Below, piece after piece: positions 26,665-35,652 of a stretch of 64,000 nucleotides of DNA. Every line of letters starts with the position of its first letter. Positions within the stretch are counted from its first letter, which is position 1. The translations under genes were made by a program, and so were the position numbers. Location: NCBI RefSeq assembly GCF_900104065.1, contig NZ_FNLC01000002.1, forward strand, positions 230,995-294,994. The letters run 5' to 3'. Below the pieces are notes generated by a model that searched no databases, was not told where the DNA came from, and saw only the letters and a list, made by a program, of their open reading frames with translations. The DNA is from Natronobacterium texcoconense. GTDB lineage: Archaea; Halobacteriota; Halobacteria; Halobacteriales; Natrialbaceae.

Positions 26665-27114
26665 CTACTCGTCCGGCCGATCACGACCCTCGTCGATGTC
26701 GATCTCGAGCGGACTCGAGTTCGTTTCGGTGCGTTCACTGCTGCTGCCGCCGACCGGGAGTTTGGTTCGGAGTTCGGAGGCAAAGGACTGGACCTGATCG
26801 ACCAGCGTCGCGACTTCCTCTTCGAACTGTTCGACGGAGCGTTCGACGTAGTGGACGCGCTTCGACGGAATCCGGCGAACGATGTCGTTGCCCTGGTCGT
26901 CCTCGTCGGTCTTGAGTATCCAGTGATCCTGGAAGTACGCGATGTGCTCGTTCGGTACTGTCTTCCTGACGGTCCCCTCGTCGGGTTCCTCGTAGACGAT
27001 CGTCGCCTCTCCCAGATCTCGTTCTAGCTCGAGGTCCTCGTCGACCATACGGTTGCGACGGCCTCGATCGGTGTAGAACTCGTGCTTGCGAACCGACGAT
27101 GTGGGTAACTCCAC
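26665..27114 (-). CDS. Conserved-type haloarchaeal protein of unknown function
   Basis: The protein has 149 residues from a GTG start (MELPTSSVRKHEFYTDRGRR). The core is TIVYEEPDEGTVRKTVPNEH, AYFQDHWILKTDEDDQGND and RIPSKRVHYVERSVEQFEEE, then an amphipathic helix and a disordered acidic tail. It may be a small beta-rich cytosolic protein with a helical C-terminus. It converges on the PP-loop gene (three bases between stops) and is divergent from the CPBP gene. Confidence 0.6.
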   Translation of the reverse strand: MELPTSSVRKHEFYTDRGRRNRMVDEDLELERDLGEATIVYEEPDEGTVRKTVPNEHIAYFQDHWILKTDEDDQGNDIVRRIPSKRVHYVERSVEQFEEEVATLVDQVQSFASELRTKLPVGGSSSERTETNSSPLEIDIDEGRDRPDE

Positions 27115-27269
27115 TTGAACGGCGCCACCCTCCGGACCGTCCGATCGGGAGCGGCCGGCGGGTAATCCACGTCTTCGAGCCTCGCGCCGCGATATGAATG
27201 TTCGGGTCGGCCTGTCGGTGTGACACCCGGTAACCGCTTTACAGGACTGTCGATAGCGTGTCCTCGAGT

Positions 27270-28238
27270 ATGCCACGAGAGCGCGATAGCTGGCTGTCAC
27301 TCGAGACACTGGATCGAACGACCGTCGCGAATCACCTCCTCGAGGACTCCGGACGATTTCGGGCGGGCGTCCGCGCGGTCCTTCCCGCAGCGATCACTGT
27401 TCCCGGTATTCTTCTTGCACTCGCGGTTCTCTCTCCCGTGACGGATCGACTCGCCGGGGACGGCGCAGTCGGCGTGGGAGCGTCGCTCGTCGCGAACTGG
27501 CTCGCGTACCTGCTTCCGATCGCCATCGCACTGTGGATCGCGGTCCGACTCGATCGCGGGAGTCTCGCCCGGTTCGGACTCGACGTCGATCGGCAGTGGG
27601 CGGGTAACTTCGGTGCCGGAGCCGTCATCAGTCTCTCGGCGATCGCCATCTCGATCGGATACGGCGCCGCTCGAGGCTACTATACGGTGTCACCAGAGCT
27701 GCTTCCCGAACTCCTCGCACCGGGTATCGTCTTCGGTGTCGTCGTCGGCCTCGCTGCGTTCTTCCTCCTGCAAAACGTCTACGAGGAACTCGTCTTCCGG
27801 GGCGTGATGTTACAGAATTTCGCCGAGGGACTCTTCGCTCGAGGCATGTCTCCCGTCTGGGCAGTTGGCGGGGCGACGGGAGCGAGCCTGTTGCTGTTTG
27901 GGCTCTTTCATCTCCCGCTTCGCGGCGGGTTCGTCGCGGCCTACTCGGTCCTCGTCGGAATCCCGTTCGCGCTGGCGTATCTCGTCACCGGTCGACTGGG
28001 GCTGGCGATCGGCGTCCACTTCGGCCGATTTCCCATCGAACTGCTGATGGGCGGCGCGTTTGGCCCCGTCGAACTCCCCACGGTCGTCGAGATGACGGGG
28101 AGCGGTGCAGGGATGCTCGAGACCACGGCGGTGCAACTGGGTGGCACCTGTCTCCTCGTCCTGCTCTGGGCCCTTCTCGTCGACGGCGAGATCGGACTCG
28201 CCGAGCGAGTGTATCTCCCGTCGTCGGATCGAGCGTAA
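27270..28238 (+). CDS. CPBP-family intramembrane metalloprotease (Abi/CAAX type)
   Basis: The protein has 322 residues and about eight membrane helices. The family motifs are present in order: EELVFRG (EExxxR) near residue 172, GLFHLPLRGGF (FxxxH) near 210, and AIGVHFGRF with a further His near 250. These bind the catalytic metal in the Rce1/CPBP fold. In haloarchaea such proteins are suspected of processing membrane or surface proteins; the substrate here is unknown. A CTTTACAG box about 26-33 bases upstream fits the ATG at 27270. It converges on the phosphatase-like gene with three bases between stops. Confidence 0.85.
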   Translation: MPRERDSWLSLETLDRTTVANHLLEDSGRFRAGVRAVLPAAITVPGILLALAVLSPVTDRLAGDGAVGVGASLVANWLAYLLPIAIALWIAVRLDRGSLARFGLDVDRQWAGNFGAGAVISLSAIAISIGYGAARGYYTVSPELLPELLAPGIVFGVVVGLAAFFLLQNVYEELVFRGVMLQNFAEGLFARGMSPVWAVGGATGASLLLFGLFHLPLRGGFVAAYSVLVGIPFALAYLVTGRLGLAIGVHFGRFPIELLMGGAFGPVELPTVVEMTGSGAGMLETTAVQLGGTCLLVLLWALLVDGEIGLAERVYLPSSDRA

Positions 28239-28241
28239 CGC

Positions 28242-29834
28242 TCACTCCATGTAGCCGAGTCCCTTCAGGCGATCCTCGACGTCCTCGAAGTCGTCGTCGA
28301 CCTCGCCGTCGGTTTCCGTCCTCGTGACGTCGGATCGACGAACCTTCGTCGTCGACGGTCTGGCCTCTTCGTCGAAGGCGTCGAACAGGACCCGTCCGTC
28401 GGCGTTCTTCGGCACCGGTTCGTCGATCCCGTGTAACAGGGTCGGTGCGACGTCGACGACTCGAGCGCCGCGCAACGTCGCGCCCGCATCGATGGAGGGG
28501 CCACGACAGAGGATGATCCCCTCGCTTCGGTGGCTCGCCGCATAGGTCCCGGTGTCGCCGAACGGTTCGTCGGCGATCGCGTTCCGGGATTCGTAGCCGT
28601 CGACGCCGTTGACGATCAGGTCGGGCGACTCCTCGTCGGTGGGGAACAGTTCGTCGCCGTCGTAGACCCGAAGGAGCTGCGTTCCGTCCTCGTCGGTGAC
28701 CGATTCGAACACTTCCGCGATCTCCTCTTTGAGCGTCGGTATCTCGCTCGGCGAGACGATGCCGTTCTCGAACCGGTCGGTGTCGTTGATATAGCAGTTG
28801 CCGGCGTCGTGAACGAACGCGACGGTTCGCTCGTAGTCGACGTCGTAGAGCGCGTGATCGCCCGGAATCTGTTCGGCGACCGAGTCCAGCAGCGGCCGAG
28901 GGAGCTTCGAGACGAGCATTTCCTCGGAGATGCCGACGCGCTCGAGTGCGTCCGTAATTCTATCGCGCGAGATACCGAGACTCGCGAGCGCGCCACGGGT
29001 TCCCTCGTCCTCGCGTCTGAAGAGGTAGCCCTCGCGCTCGAGGACGTGGTTGACGTGGATCAGTTCGTGGATCGGCCCGAAGCCGTGGTCCGAGACGACG
29101 TAGAGGTCGGCGTCGTAGCGGTCGGTGTAGTCGATCACCTCGCCGAGCAGGTCGTCGAGGTGTTTGTAGTGTGCGAGCAGTCGATCCATATCCCAGATGA
29201 GGTGCTGGAATCGGTCGGGGGCCGTATAGACGAAAAAGAACAGCCGCCAGTCGTCGCCGGCACGTTCCATCTGGAGGTTCATCAGTTTCCGTCGGTTCGC
29301 GAGCATCTCCTCGACGGCAATCTCGAAGTCGTCGAGCCGATCCGCATACTCCGGGTAGTCGATACTGATCTCGTAGTCCGGAATCCGGCCCTCGATCTCG
29401 TCTTTGAACGCCGGCGGATGAGTAAACTCCCGCTCGGTCGAGGGAGTCATCATTCCCGTCACCATCGTGCCGTCGAGTTCTCGCGCGGGATAGGTCATCG
29501 GGACGTTGCCGACGTGGGCCGGCGAGACCTGCTCCCACAGCGGCGGTTGCTGCACGTCGTGGCTCGTGTACATCTCGTGGGAGTACTCCGAGGAGAGGTT
29601 CTGGAACCCGTAGATACCGTGTTTGTCCGGCCAGACGCCGGTCGCAATCGAGGGCCACGCCAGCGGCGTCGTCGGCGGGCGAGTGCTCTCGAGGGGCCCC
29701 GAGGCCCCTTCTTCGCGCAACCGGGCGAAGTTGGGCAGTTCGCCCTCGTCGCTCCACTGCTCGATCAGACGCCACGGTACACCGTCGAGGCCGAGTACGA
29801 ACGCTCGCTCCGACGTGGTGGGAGATCCGCTCAT
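28242..29834 (-). CDS. Alkaline-phosphatase superfamily protein, second copy
   Basis: The protein has 530 residues and is paralogous to the product of 1157-2785. FVLGLDGVPW gives the first metal Asp, STRPPTTPLAWPSIATG the nucleophile Thr region, and LYVVSDHGFGP the Asp-His metal pair. It ends in DRLKGLGYME. An HXXXHH-like stretch is absent, so the exact subfamily (phosphodiesterase, phosphotransferase or sulfatase-like) is open. The gene is divergent from the deacetylase gene across a 370-base region that holds an ATAACAAA element facing each way, so the two are probably co-regulated. Confidence 0.85.
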   Translation of the reverse strand: MSGSPTTSERAFVLGLDGVPWRLIEQWSDEGELPNFARLREEGASGPLESTRPPTTPLAWPSIATGVWPDKHGIYGFQNLSSEYSHEMYTSHDVQQPPLWEQVSPAHVGNVPMTYPARELDGTMVTGMMTPSTEREFTHPPAFKDEIEGRIPDYEISIDYPEYADRLDDFEIAVEEMLANRRKLMNLQMERAGDDWRLFFFVYTAPDRFQHLIWDMDRLLAHYKHLDDLLGEVIDYTDRYDADLYVVSDHGFGPIHELIHVNHVLEREGYLFRREDEGTRGALASLGISRDRITDALERVGISEEMLVSKLPRPLLDSVAEQIPGDHALYDVDYERTVAFVHDAGNCYINDTDRFENGIVSPSEIPTLKEEIAEVFESVTDEDGTQLLRVYDGDELFPTDEESPDLIVNGVDGYESRNAIADEPFGDTGTYAASHRSEGIILCRGPSIDAGATLRGARVVDVAPTLLHGIDEPVPKNADGRVLFDAFDEEARPSTTKVRRSDVTRTETDGEVDDDFEDVEDRLKGLGYME

Positions 29835-29877
29835 AGTTGCGAGAAACCTGCTGTCGTGGAGGTGACCCGACGAACGC

Positions 29878-29885
29878 TTTGTTAT
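29878..29885 (-). promoter_or_regulatory. ATAACAAA element before the second phosphatase-like gene
   Basis: Reads CATAACAAAGCG on the minus strand, ending 43 bases before the ATG at 29834, giving an expected leader of about 18 bases. Confidence 0.5.
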
Positions 29886-30163
29886 GGGGAGTGTTCAGCA
29901 CGTTCAACGAACTGATCCGTCCGCATTCGGTACCCTTACCCCAACCCCAGATCGACGAACGGGCTGTTCGGTCCCGTTACCGTCGGCCGAGGCGAAAATA
30001 ACCGAAATCGGAGTGACTGGCACTCGAACCAGTCACGGCGAACGACCGTCGAGACGCGTACTCGCCCGTCCCGCCCTGCACCCGGACCATACGATCCGAA
30101 ACGGCGGACGCCGGGACGATCGACGACGACGTTCGGTGCCGCCTTGCTATCGAAAGGCGATCA

Positions 30164-30171
30164 ATAACAAA
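30164..30171 (+). promoter_or_regulatory. ATAACAAA element before the deacetylase gene
   Basis: ATAACAAAAC ends 25 bases before an ATG at 30197 that opens a 9-codon micro-ORF overlapping the GTG start of the deacetylase gene. The spacing matches a TATA box whose transcript starts at that ATG. Confidence 0.5.
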
Positions 30172-30206
30172 ACCGTTCGCACGAATTCCTCCACGTATGA
30201 TCGCTG

Positions 30207-31157
30207 GTGGTGGATGCCGTGGGTAGCGTCGTCCTCTCACTCGATGCCGAACTCGGCTGGGGGTTTCACGACTTCGAGAGGCCGCCAACGGATCGCGTCG
30301 AGGCCGGTCGCCGCGGCTGGGAGACGATGCTCGAACTCTGTGCGGAGTACGACGTGCCGGCAACCTGGGCGGTCGTCGGTCATCTCATGCTCGACTCCTG
30401 TGACGGCGTCCACGAGGATCATCCCGCTCCCGAGGGCTGGTTCGCCCGAGAACGCGACGTGTGGGCCGACCGCGAAGACCTCCGTTTCGCTCCCGACCTC
30501 GTCGAAGCACTCCTCGAGGCCGACGTCGATCACGAGTTCGCCAGCCACTCGTTTTCCCACGTTCTCTTCGGCCGGCCGGAAACCGACAGGGAACTCGCGA
30601 CGGCCGAGGTCCGACGCAGTCTCGAGATAGCCGACGAGTGGGGGCAGACGGTCGACTCGTTCGTCTACCCGCGAAACGACGTCGGGCATCGAGAGGTACT
30701 GGCCGACAACGGGATCAGTGCCTATCGCGGCCGGTCGCCGACCTACGACGGGGTTCGCGGGCTCGTCGACTCGACGGTCAGATCCCGCTCGATGCTCGTC
30801 GAACCCGTCGTCGACGAGTACGGACTGGTCAACGTTCCGGCGTCGCTGTTCCTGTTCGGATTCGAGGGGCCGGTACGGACGGTCGCCGAATCGATCTGGG
30901 AGGACCCGATGGTCGTCCAGGCCCACCGCGGAATCGACCAGGCGGTCCAGTCAGACGGTCTGTTTCACATGTGGCTCCATCCGAACAATCTCACGCACGA
31001 GCGCGACGACCGACGGATGCAGGCGATTCTCTCCTATCTCGACCGCCGGCGAACGGAGACCGACCTCACCGTCGAGACGATCGGCGACGTCGCTCGGCGA
31101 CTCGAGACCGCTCGCGGGGTCGACGGCGAGGCGATCGTGGTCGACGGCGACGATTGA
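30207..31157 (+). CDS. Polysaccharide deacetylase (NodB homology domain)
   Basis: The protein has 316 residues. SLDAELGWGF near residue 12 holds the catalytic Asp of carbohydrate esterase family 4, and EFASHSFSH near 115 gives the metal-binding HxxxH. SFVYPRNDVG (motif 3 analogue) and HMWLHPNNLT near the end (motif 5 His) complete the set. It should remove N-acetyl groups from a surface polysaccharide or its precursor. No signal peptide is present, so it acts inside the cell. The start is GTG 30207 or GTG 30210; no ATG fits. It is divergent from the second phosphatase-like gene. Confidence 0.85.
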   Translation: MVDAVGSVVLSLDAELGWGFHDFERPPTDRVEAGRRGWETMLELCAEYDVPATWAVVGHLMLDSCDGVHEDHPAPEGWFARERDVWADREDLRFAPDLVEALLEADVDHEFASHSFSHVLFGRPETDRELATAEVRRSLEIADEWGQTVDSFVYPRNDVGHREVLADNGISAYRGRSPTYDGVRGLVDSTVRSRSMLVEPVVDEYGLVNVPASLFLFGFEGPVRTVAESIWEDPMVVQAHRGIDQAVQSDGLFHMWLHPNNLTHERDDRRMQAILSYLDRRRTETDLTVETIGDVARRLETARGVDGEAIVVDGDD

Positions 31158-31339
31158 GACGGATTGCTGGAACGATTTACCGGCACGACCGCTGTCCAGG
31201 TCGCGGTTGCGACGAAAACGACTTACAGTAAACCGTATGAGTTCCGACAGTCCGTACGAAACTGAGTGAAGGCGGTAGGGTATCCGATCAATTCGTCCAC
31301 GGGATCGACTACTCGAGCCCGCTCGTCTGTACGACGCCG

Positions 31340-31347
31340 ATAACAAA
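31340..31347 (+). promoter_or_regulatory. ATAACAAA element before the oxidoreductase operon
   Basis: ATAACAAAGC ends 27 bases before the ATG at 31375, the position of a TATA box for a leaderless transcript. Confidence 0.55.
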
Positions 31348-31374
31348 GCCTGCACGCCGTTCCGTCTCTTGCAG

Positions 31375-32475
31375 ATGCTCTCACTACCGTTCAGCCGGCG
31401 GACCGACTCGAGTACGCTGACGCTCGGCGTACTCGGCGTCGGGAATATCGGCATGGTTCATCTGAAGTCGGCTCGCGCGATGGCGGACGTGGAGGTCGTC
31501 GCGGCCGCCGACGCGGTGCCGGACAATCGACGGCGCGCCGAACGTGCCGGCGTCGCACGGACCTACGACGACTACGCGACGTTGCTCGACGCCGAAAATC
31601 TCGACGCGGCAGTCGTCGCCCTGCCGCCCATGCTCCACCTCGAGGCGGTCGAACGAGCCGCCGAAGCCGGCGTCGACGTCTTCGTCGAGAAACCGCTGGC
31701 CCGGTCGACCGAGGAGGCCGAACGGCTCCTCGAGACTGCCGCGAACGCGGGGATCGCCGTCGGTGTCGACCACACGCTCCGATACCAGCCCGACATCGTC
31801 GGCGTCCGAGAGGAGTACGAAGACGGTGCCGTCGGGCACGTTCCCTACGCTTCGATGACTCGACTCAACGACGGCCCGCTCGGGCGACCACCGGTCGAGT
31901 CCGCGCCGGCTTCCTGGCCACTCGATCCCGATGCGGCCGGCGGCGGCTCCCTCCTCGAACTTGGCATCCACTGTTTCGACGTTCTCAGGCACCTGTTCGG
32001 CGACCTCGAGGTACAGAGCGCGGCCGTCGGTAACACGCTCGAGTTGCCGGTCGAGGACGCGGCGACGGTCCTATTGCGGGCACCGGAGACAGAGACGACG
32101 ATCACGCTCCACTGTGGCTCCTACCAGTGGGAGGAACTGCCGGAAGTGAACACCCGCCTGCGACTCGAGGGCGTGACGGGAACGATCAGCAACGAGAACC
32201 ACCTCCCCGACAACTTCTACGCGGACGCGGCGAAAGAGGCGCTGACGAACGTCGCGAGCCGGGTCACCGACGACGAGCCGACGGTGTTCGGGCCGACGTT
32301 CTATCTGCAGGCCCACTATCGGGCGCTCGAGGACTTCTGCGAGGCGATTCGTGACGGCGAGCGGCCACCGGTCGACGGCGAGGCCGGCAAGCGGACGCTC
32401 GAACTCGCCGAAGACGCCTACGAGTTAGCCGCCGAGACGGACGACGAACTCGAGAAACTGGAGGTGACACGATGA
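31375..32475 (+). CDS. Gfo/Idh/MocA-family sugar oxidoreductase
   Basis: The protein has 366 residues. The N-terminal Rossmann motif is VLGVGNIGMVH at about 19-29. VEKPLARS near 110 has the Lys of the family EKP motif, and GIHCFDVLRHLFGD supplies the catalytic-region His/Asp. It probably oxidises or reduces a nucleotide-linked sugar, NAD(P)-dependent, in glycan precursor synthesis. It is the first gene of a tight three-gene operon (four-base overlap to the next). The ATG at 31375 fits the ATAACAAA promoter better than the upstream TTG. Confidence 0.85.
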   Translation: MLSLPFSRRTDSSTLTLGVLGVGNIGMVHLKSARAMADVEVVAAADAVPDNRRRAERAGVARTYDDYATLLDAENLDAAVVALPPMLHLEAVERAAEAGVDVFVEKPLARSTEEAERLLETAANAGIAVGVDHTLRYQPDIVGVREEYEDGAVGHVPYASMTRLNDGPLGRPPVESAPASWPLDPDAAGGGSLLELGIHCFDVLRHLFGDLEVQSAAVGNTLELPVEDAATVLLRAPETETTITLHCGSYQWEELPEVNTRLRLEGVTGTISNENHLPDNFYADAAKEALTNVASRVTDDEPTVFGPTFYLQAHYRALEDFCEAIRDGERPPVDGEAGKRTLELAEDAYELAAETDDELEKLEVTR

Positions 32476-33410
32476 CCGGCCCCGTCGTTCGCCTGACGAC
32501 CGCCCGCGACGATCGGACGCGAGGCGGCTGGCTCCCGGATCTCGACCGACGGCTGGCGGCGCTCGAGCGGCCGGTCGCCAGCCTGCTCGAGGACGAACGG
32601 GAGACGCTCGCCGACGCCGACCGGGTCACGATCGTTCCCGACGCTCACTACCCGTTCCATCCCTCGACGGGAATGGTGACCGATCCGGCCGTCGTCGGCG
32701 CGCTCCTCTCGAGGCTCGAGCGCCCGGGAACGGACGTCGCCGTCGCGGGTGCGAGCGACGAGTACCTCTCCTTCGAGCGGACCGTGGAGTACCTCGGCTA
32801 TCGGAACCTGCTCGAGCGGTTCGACGCCGACCTCGTCGACCTCGCGGACGGACCGACAGTCACGGACGAGATCACGATCGACGAGCGTTCGGTTCGCGTC
32901 CGGACACCCGAACGGCTCCGCGACGGCGCAGTCGTCATCGTTCCGACGCTGCGACCGGACGAGACTGGACGAGTCGCTGGCGGCCTGCGAACGCTCTCCC
33001 GCGTCGTCGACTGTGAGGGAACGACCGACGATACCGCATCCGTCGTCGGCCCGACTCGAGCGGTCTCCCCCGATCTCTCGGTTCTCGACGCGACGACGGC
33101 CTACGCCGGCCGTCCCCACGCGGCCGACGCGTTGCTCGCGGGGCCGGCAACTGCGGTCGACGCTATCGCGACGACCTTGCTCGAGCGCGACCTCTCGGAC
33201 GACGAGGCGCTCGCGACGGCGTTTGCCGGCGAGTCGATTCGAATCGATCGAATCGGCGACGCCCCGGAACTCGAGACGCTCCGGGACGAACTTCCCGACG
33301 GCGAGCTACCGCCGTCGGACGCGACGCACCCGGCTGTCTCGGCCGCCTATCGCCTCTACGCGACCGTCGGCGGCGACGCCGTGCCGCCACAACTCGAGGT
33401 GAGAGAGTAA
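32472..33410 (+). CDS. DUF362-like protein
   Basis: The protein has 312 residues and is translationally coupled to the preceding oxidoreductase (ATGA). The pattern VTIVPDAHYPFHPSTGMVTD, then a VAVAGASDEYLSFERT block and ADLVDLADGPTVTDEITIDE, is the arrangement of DUF362 proteins (a phosphonate/ferredoxin-linked fold with no cysteines here). DUF362 members often accompany sugar-modifying enzymes, but their reaction is unknown. The absence of Fe-S cysteines argues against a redox role for this copy. Confidence 0.65.
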   Translation: MTGPVVRLTTARDDRTRGGWLPDLDRRLAALERPVASLLEDERETLADADRVTIVPDAHYPFHPSTGMVTDPAVVGALLSRLERPGTDVAVAGASDEYLSFERTVEYLGYRNLLERFDADLVDLADGPTVTDEITIDERSVRVRTPERLRDGAVVIVPTLRPDETGRVAGGLRTLSRVVDCEGTTDDTASVVGPTRAVSPDLSVLDATTAYAGRPHAADALLAGPATAVDAIATTLLERDLSDDEALATAFAGESIRIDRIGDAPELETLRDELPDGELPPSDATHPAVSAAYRLYATVGGDAVPPQLEVRE

Positions 33411-34390
33411 TGGGGAAGACCGCCGCCGTCACCGGTGCGACCGGCTTTCTCGGCACACACCTCTGTGAACGGCTGCTCGCGGACGGCTGGAACGTTCGCG
33501 GGTTGAGACGACCGAGTTCCGACTGGGGCCGGCTCGCCGACTCGGACGTCGAGTGGTACGTCGGTGACCTCTTCGACGAACCGACGCTTCGCTCGCTCGT
33601 CGACGGCGCCGACGCAGTCTTCCACCTCGCGGGCGTCGGCCTCTGGAGTGCCGACCCCGCAACCGTCGAACGGGTCAACCGCGACGGGACGGCGAACGTC
33701 TGCTCGGCCTGCCAGGGAGCCGACGTCGGTCGGCTCGTGTTCACGAGCACGGCCGGAACCAGGCGCCCGCAGGGAGACGCGGAGGTCGCCGACGAGACCG
33801 ACGTCGCGGAACCGATCGGCGCCTACCAGCGCGGGAAAGCGGCCGCGGAAGAACTCGTCGACCGATACGCGGCAAACGGCGGTGACGCCGTCACCGTCCA
33901 CCCCACGTCGGTCTTCGGCCCCGGCGACGACTCCTTTACGCCGCAGTTACTGGCGATGGGGCTCGAGCCGACGATGCCCGCTCACCTCCCGGGCGGACTC
34001 AGCATCGTCGGCGTCGACGACGTCGTCGACGGCCTCCTGCTAGCCTACGAGGAGGGTGAGTCGGGCGAACACTACATCCTCGGCGGGGAGAACCTCACCT
34101 ACGAGGAAGCAGTCGACCGGATCGCCGAGCACGCAACCGGTACCGCGATACCGGCACGAATCCGCGTGCCAGCGACCGCGATACACGCTGCCGGCCCCGT
34201 CGCCGAGACGGTCGGTGCGGTCACGAACCGACACGTCTTCCCCTTTAGTCGCGGGATGGCTCGATTGGCGACCAGCCAGCTGTTTTACTCCTCGCGGAAG
34301 GCCCACGAGGAACTCGGCTACGAGTACCAGCCGCTGGAAGCCCACCTGCCGGACGCCCTCGAGTGGTACCGCGAGGAGGTTCGCGCGTAA
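33410..34390 (+). CDS. NAD-dependent epimerase/dehydratase (extended SDR)
   Basis: The protein has 326 residues. GATGFLGTH at 8-16 is the glycine-rich NAD motif, VFHLAGVG is the second strand landmark and YQRGK near 140 provides the YxxxK catalytic pair, with Ser/Thr from FTSTAG. VHPTSVFGPGD matches the SDR substrate loop. It is likely to epimerise or dehydrate a nucleotide sugar. Its ATG overlaps the TAA of the DUF362 gene by one base, so the three genes form one operon. Confidence 0.87.
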   Translation: MGKTAAVTGATGFLGTHLCERLLADGWNVRGLRRPSSDWGRLADSDVEWYVGDLFDEPTLRSLVDGADAVFHLAGVGLWSADPATVERVNRDGTANVCSACQGADVGRLVFTSTAGTRRPQGDAEVADETDVAEPIGAYQRGKAAAEELVDRYAANGGDAVTVHPTSVFGPGDDSFTPQLLAMGLEPTMPAHLPGGLSIVGVDDVVDGLLLAYEEGESGEHYILGGENLTYEEAVDRIAEHATGTAIPARIRVPATAIHAAGPVAETVGAVTNRHVFPFSRGMARLATSQLFYSSRKAHEELGYEYQPLEAHLPDALEWYREEVRA

Positions 34391-34430
34391 TCGGTCGAAA
34401 CAGGTCAACTGCGCTGCCTGTACGTTTCCT

Positions 34431-34438
34431 ATTACAAA
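34431..34438 (+). promoter_or_regulatory. ATTACAAA variant of the glycan promoter element
   Basis: ATTACAAAGC ends 26 bases before the ATG at 34465, one base different from ATAACAAA and at the same TATA-box position. Confidence 0.5.
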
Positions 34439-34464
34439 GCCCGGAGCGACCCTCTACGGACGTG

Positions 34465-35559
34465 ATGCGGATTCTCGTCTTCGCGAACACACCTGCTCAC
34501 GTCCACCTGTATCGTCACGCCGTCGACCGACTCGAGGAGGCGGGCCACGACGTGCTCGTCCTGACCCGCGAGTACGCCTGTACGACCGACCTACTCGAGT
34601 TCTTCGGCCTCCCCTACCGGCGGTACGGCGAGCACGACGTGACCTCGTCTTCGAAATCCACGCTCGCGCGTGAACTCGGCGGGCAGATCGGGAGCATAGT
34701 CCGAGAAACGATTCGCTTTCGCCCGGACGTCGTCTTCGGCCGTGGCCCATACGCCGCCGTCGCCGGGACGGTCGCTCGTGCACCGGTCGTCCTCGTTCTC
34801 GACGACGAACCGGGCGACTTCAACCATACAGTCTCCCGGCCGTTCGCCGACTGTATCCTCTCGCCGCGGGTCACGCGCCGGGACCTCGGCGACGACCACT
34901 ACACGTTCGACGGCTTCAAAGAGTGTGCGTACCTCCATCCCGAGGTCTTCGAACCCGACCGCGCCGTCCGCGAGTACCTCGGCGTCGGTCCCGACGAGCC
35001 CTACGCGCTCGTCCGGTTCAACGCGCTCGATGCCCTCCACGACGCCGGCCTCGAGGGCTTTACCAGGAACCAGCGCCACGATCTGATCGAGCGGCTGAGC
35101 GAGCACGCGACCGTCTTCGTCTCCGACGAGGGTGGCGAGATGGATCTCCGTGACCTGCCGGCGCGACCGTACGACCTCCACCCCGCGTTGATCCACGACG
35201 CGATGGCCGAGGCGTCGCTGTTGATCGCCGACACCGGAACGATGGTCACCGAGGCCGGCCTGCTCGGAACGCCGGCGCTGCGCTATCGCGGCACCGACGA
35301 CCACGAGTACGGCGAGTTCCAGGAACTCGAGCGCGTCGGCCTCGTCGAACAGTTCGACGCCTACGACGGGGTTCGCGATCGAGGGCTCGAGTTGCTCGCC
35401 GACGACGACGCGACCGGGCGCTGGGAGCGACGACGCCGCGAGTACGTCGGTGACCTCGCGAACCTGACCGACCTGCTGGTCGACGTCGCAGAGACGCAGG
35501 GACGGCTCGGCGAACTCGATCGATCGTCGTGGGCGGCGTTACAGCCATCCTCGCGGTGA
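34465..35559 (+). CDS. DUF354-family GT-B-like glycosyltransferase or epimerase-like protein
   Basis: The protein has 364 residues. MRILVFANTPAHVHLYRHAV opens like a GT-B Rossmann domain of the DUF354 family, related to UDP-GlcNAc 2-epimerase/MurG folds. VVFGRGPYAAVAGTVARAPV, then LVLDDEPGDF and IHDAMAEASLLIADTGTMVTE follow the GT-B domain-2 pattern with the donor loop. DUF354 genes sit in archaeal glycan loci as putative glycosyltransferases. The C-terminus runs into the 27-base tandem repeat (four copies at 35547-35652). Its own promoter element suggests a transcript separate from the preceding three-gene operon. Confidence 0.75.
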   Translation: MRILVFANTPAHVHLYRHAVDRLEEAGHDVLVLTREYACTTDLLEFFGLPYRRYGEHDVTSSSKSTLARELGGQIGSIVRETIRFRPDVVFGRGPYAAVAGTVARAPVVLVLDDEPGDFNHTVSRPFADCILSPRVTRRDLGDDHYTFDGFKECAYLHPEVFEPDRAVREYLGVGPDEPYALVRFNALDALHDAGLEGFTRNQRHDLIERLSEHATVFVSDEGGEMDLRDLPARPYDLHPALIHDAMAEASLLIADTGTMVTEAGLLGTPALRYRGTDDHEYGEFQELERVGLVEQFDAYDGVRDRGLELLADDDATGRWERRRREYVGDLANLTDLLVDVAETQGRLGELDRSSWAALQPSSR

Positions 35560-35652
35560 AAGAGCGGGCCGTCGTCTTCACGGTAAAAGCGCACGCCATC
35601 GTCTTCACGACAAAAGAACGAACCGCCGTTTTCACGGTAAAAAACGGGCGAC
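35547..35652. repeat. 27-base imperfect tandem repeat, four copies
   Basis: Units at 35547, 35574, 35601 and 35628 share the pattern GTCTTCACGGTAAAAG plus a variable end, such as ATCCTCGCGGTGAAAGAGCG for the first. The 27-base length equals nine codons. The first unit overlaps the end of the DUF354 gene; the rest fill the gap to the convergent glycosyltransferase gene. Confidence 0.7.
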
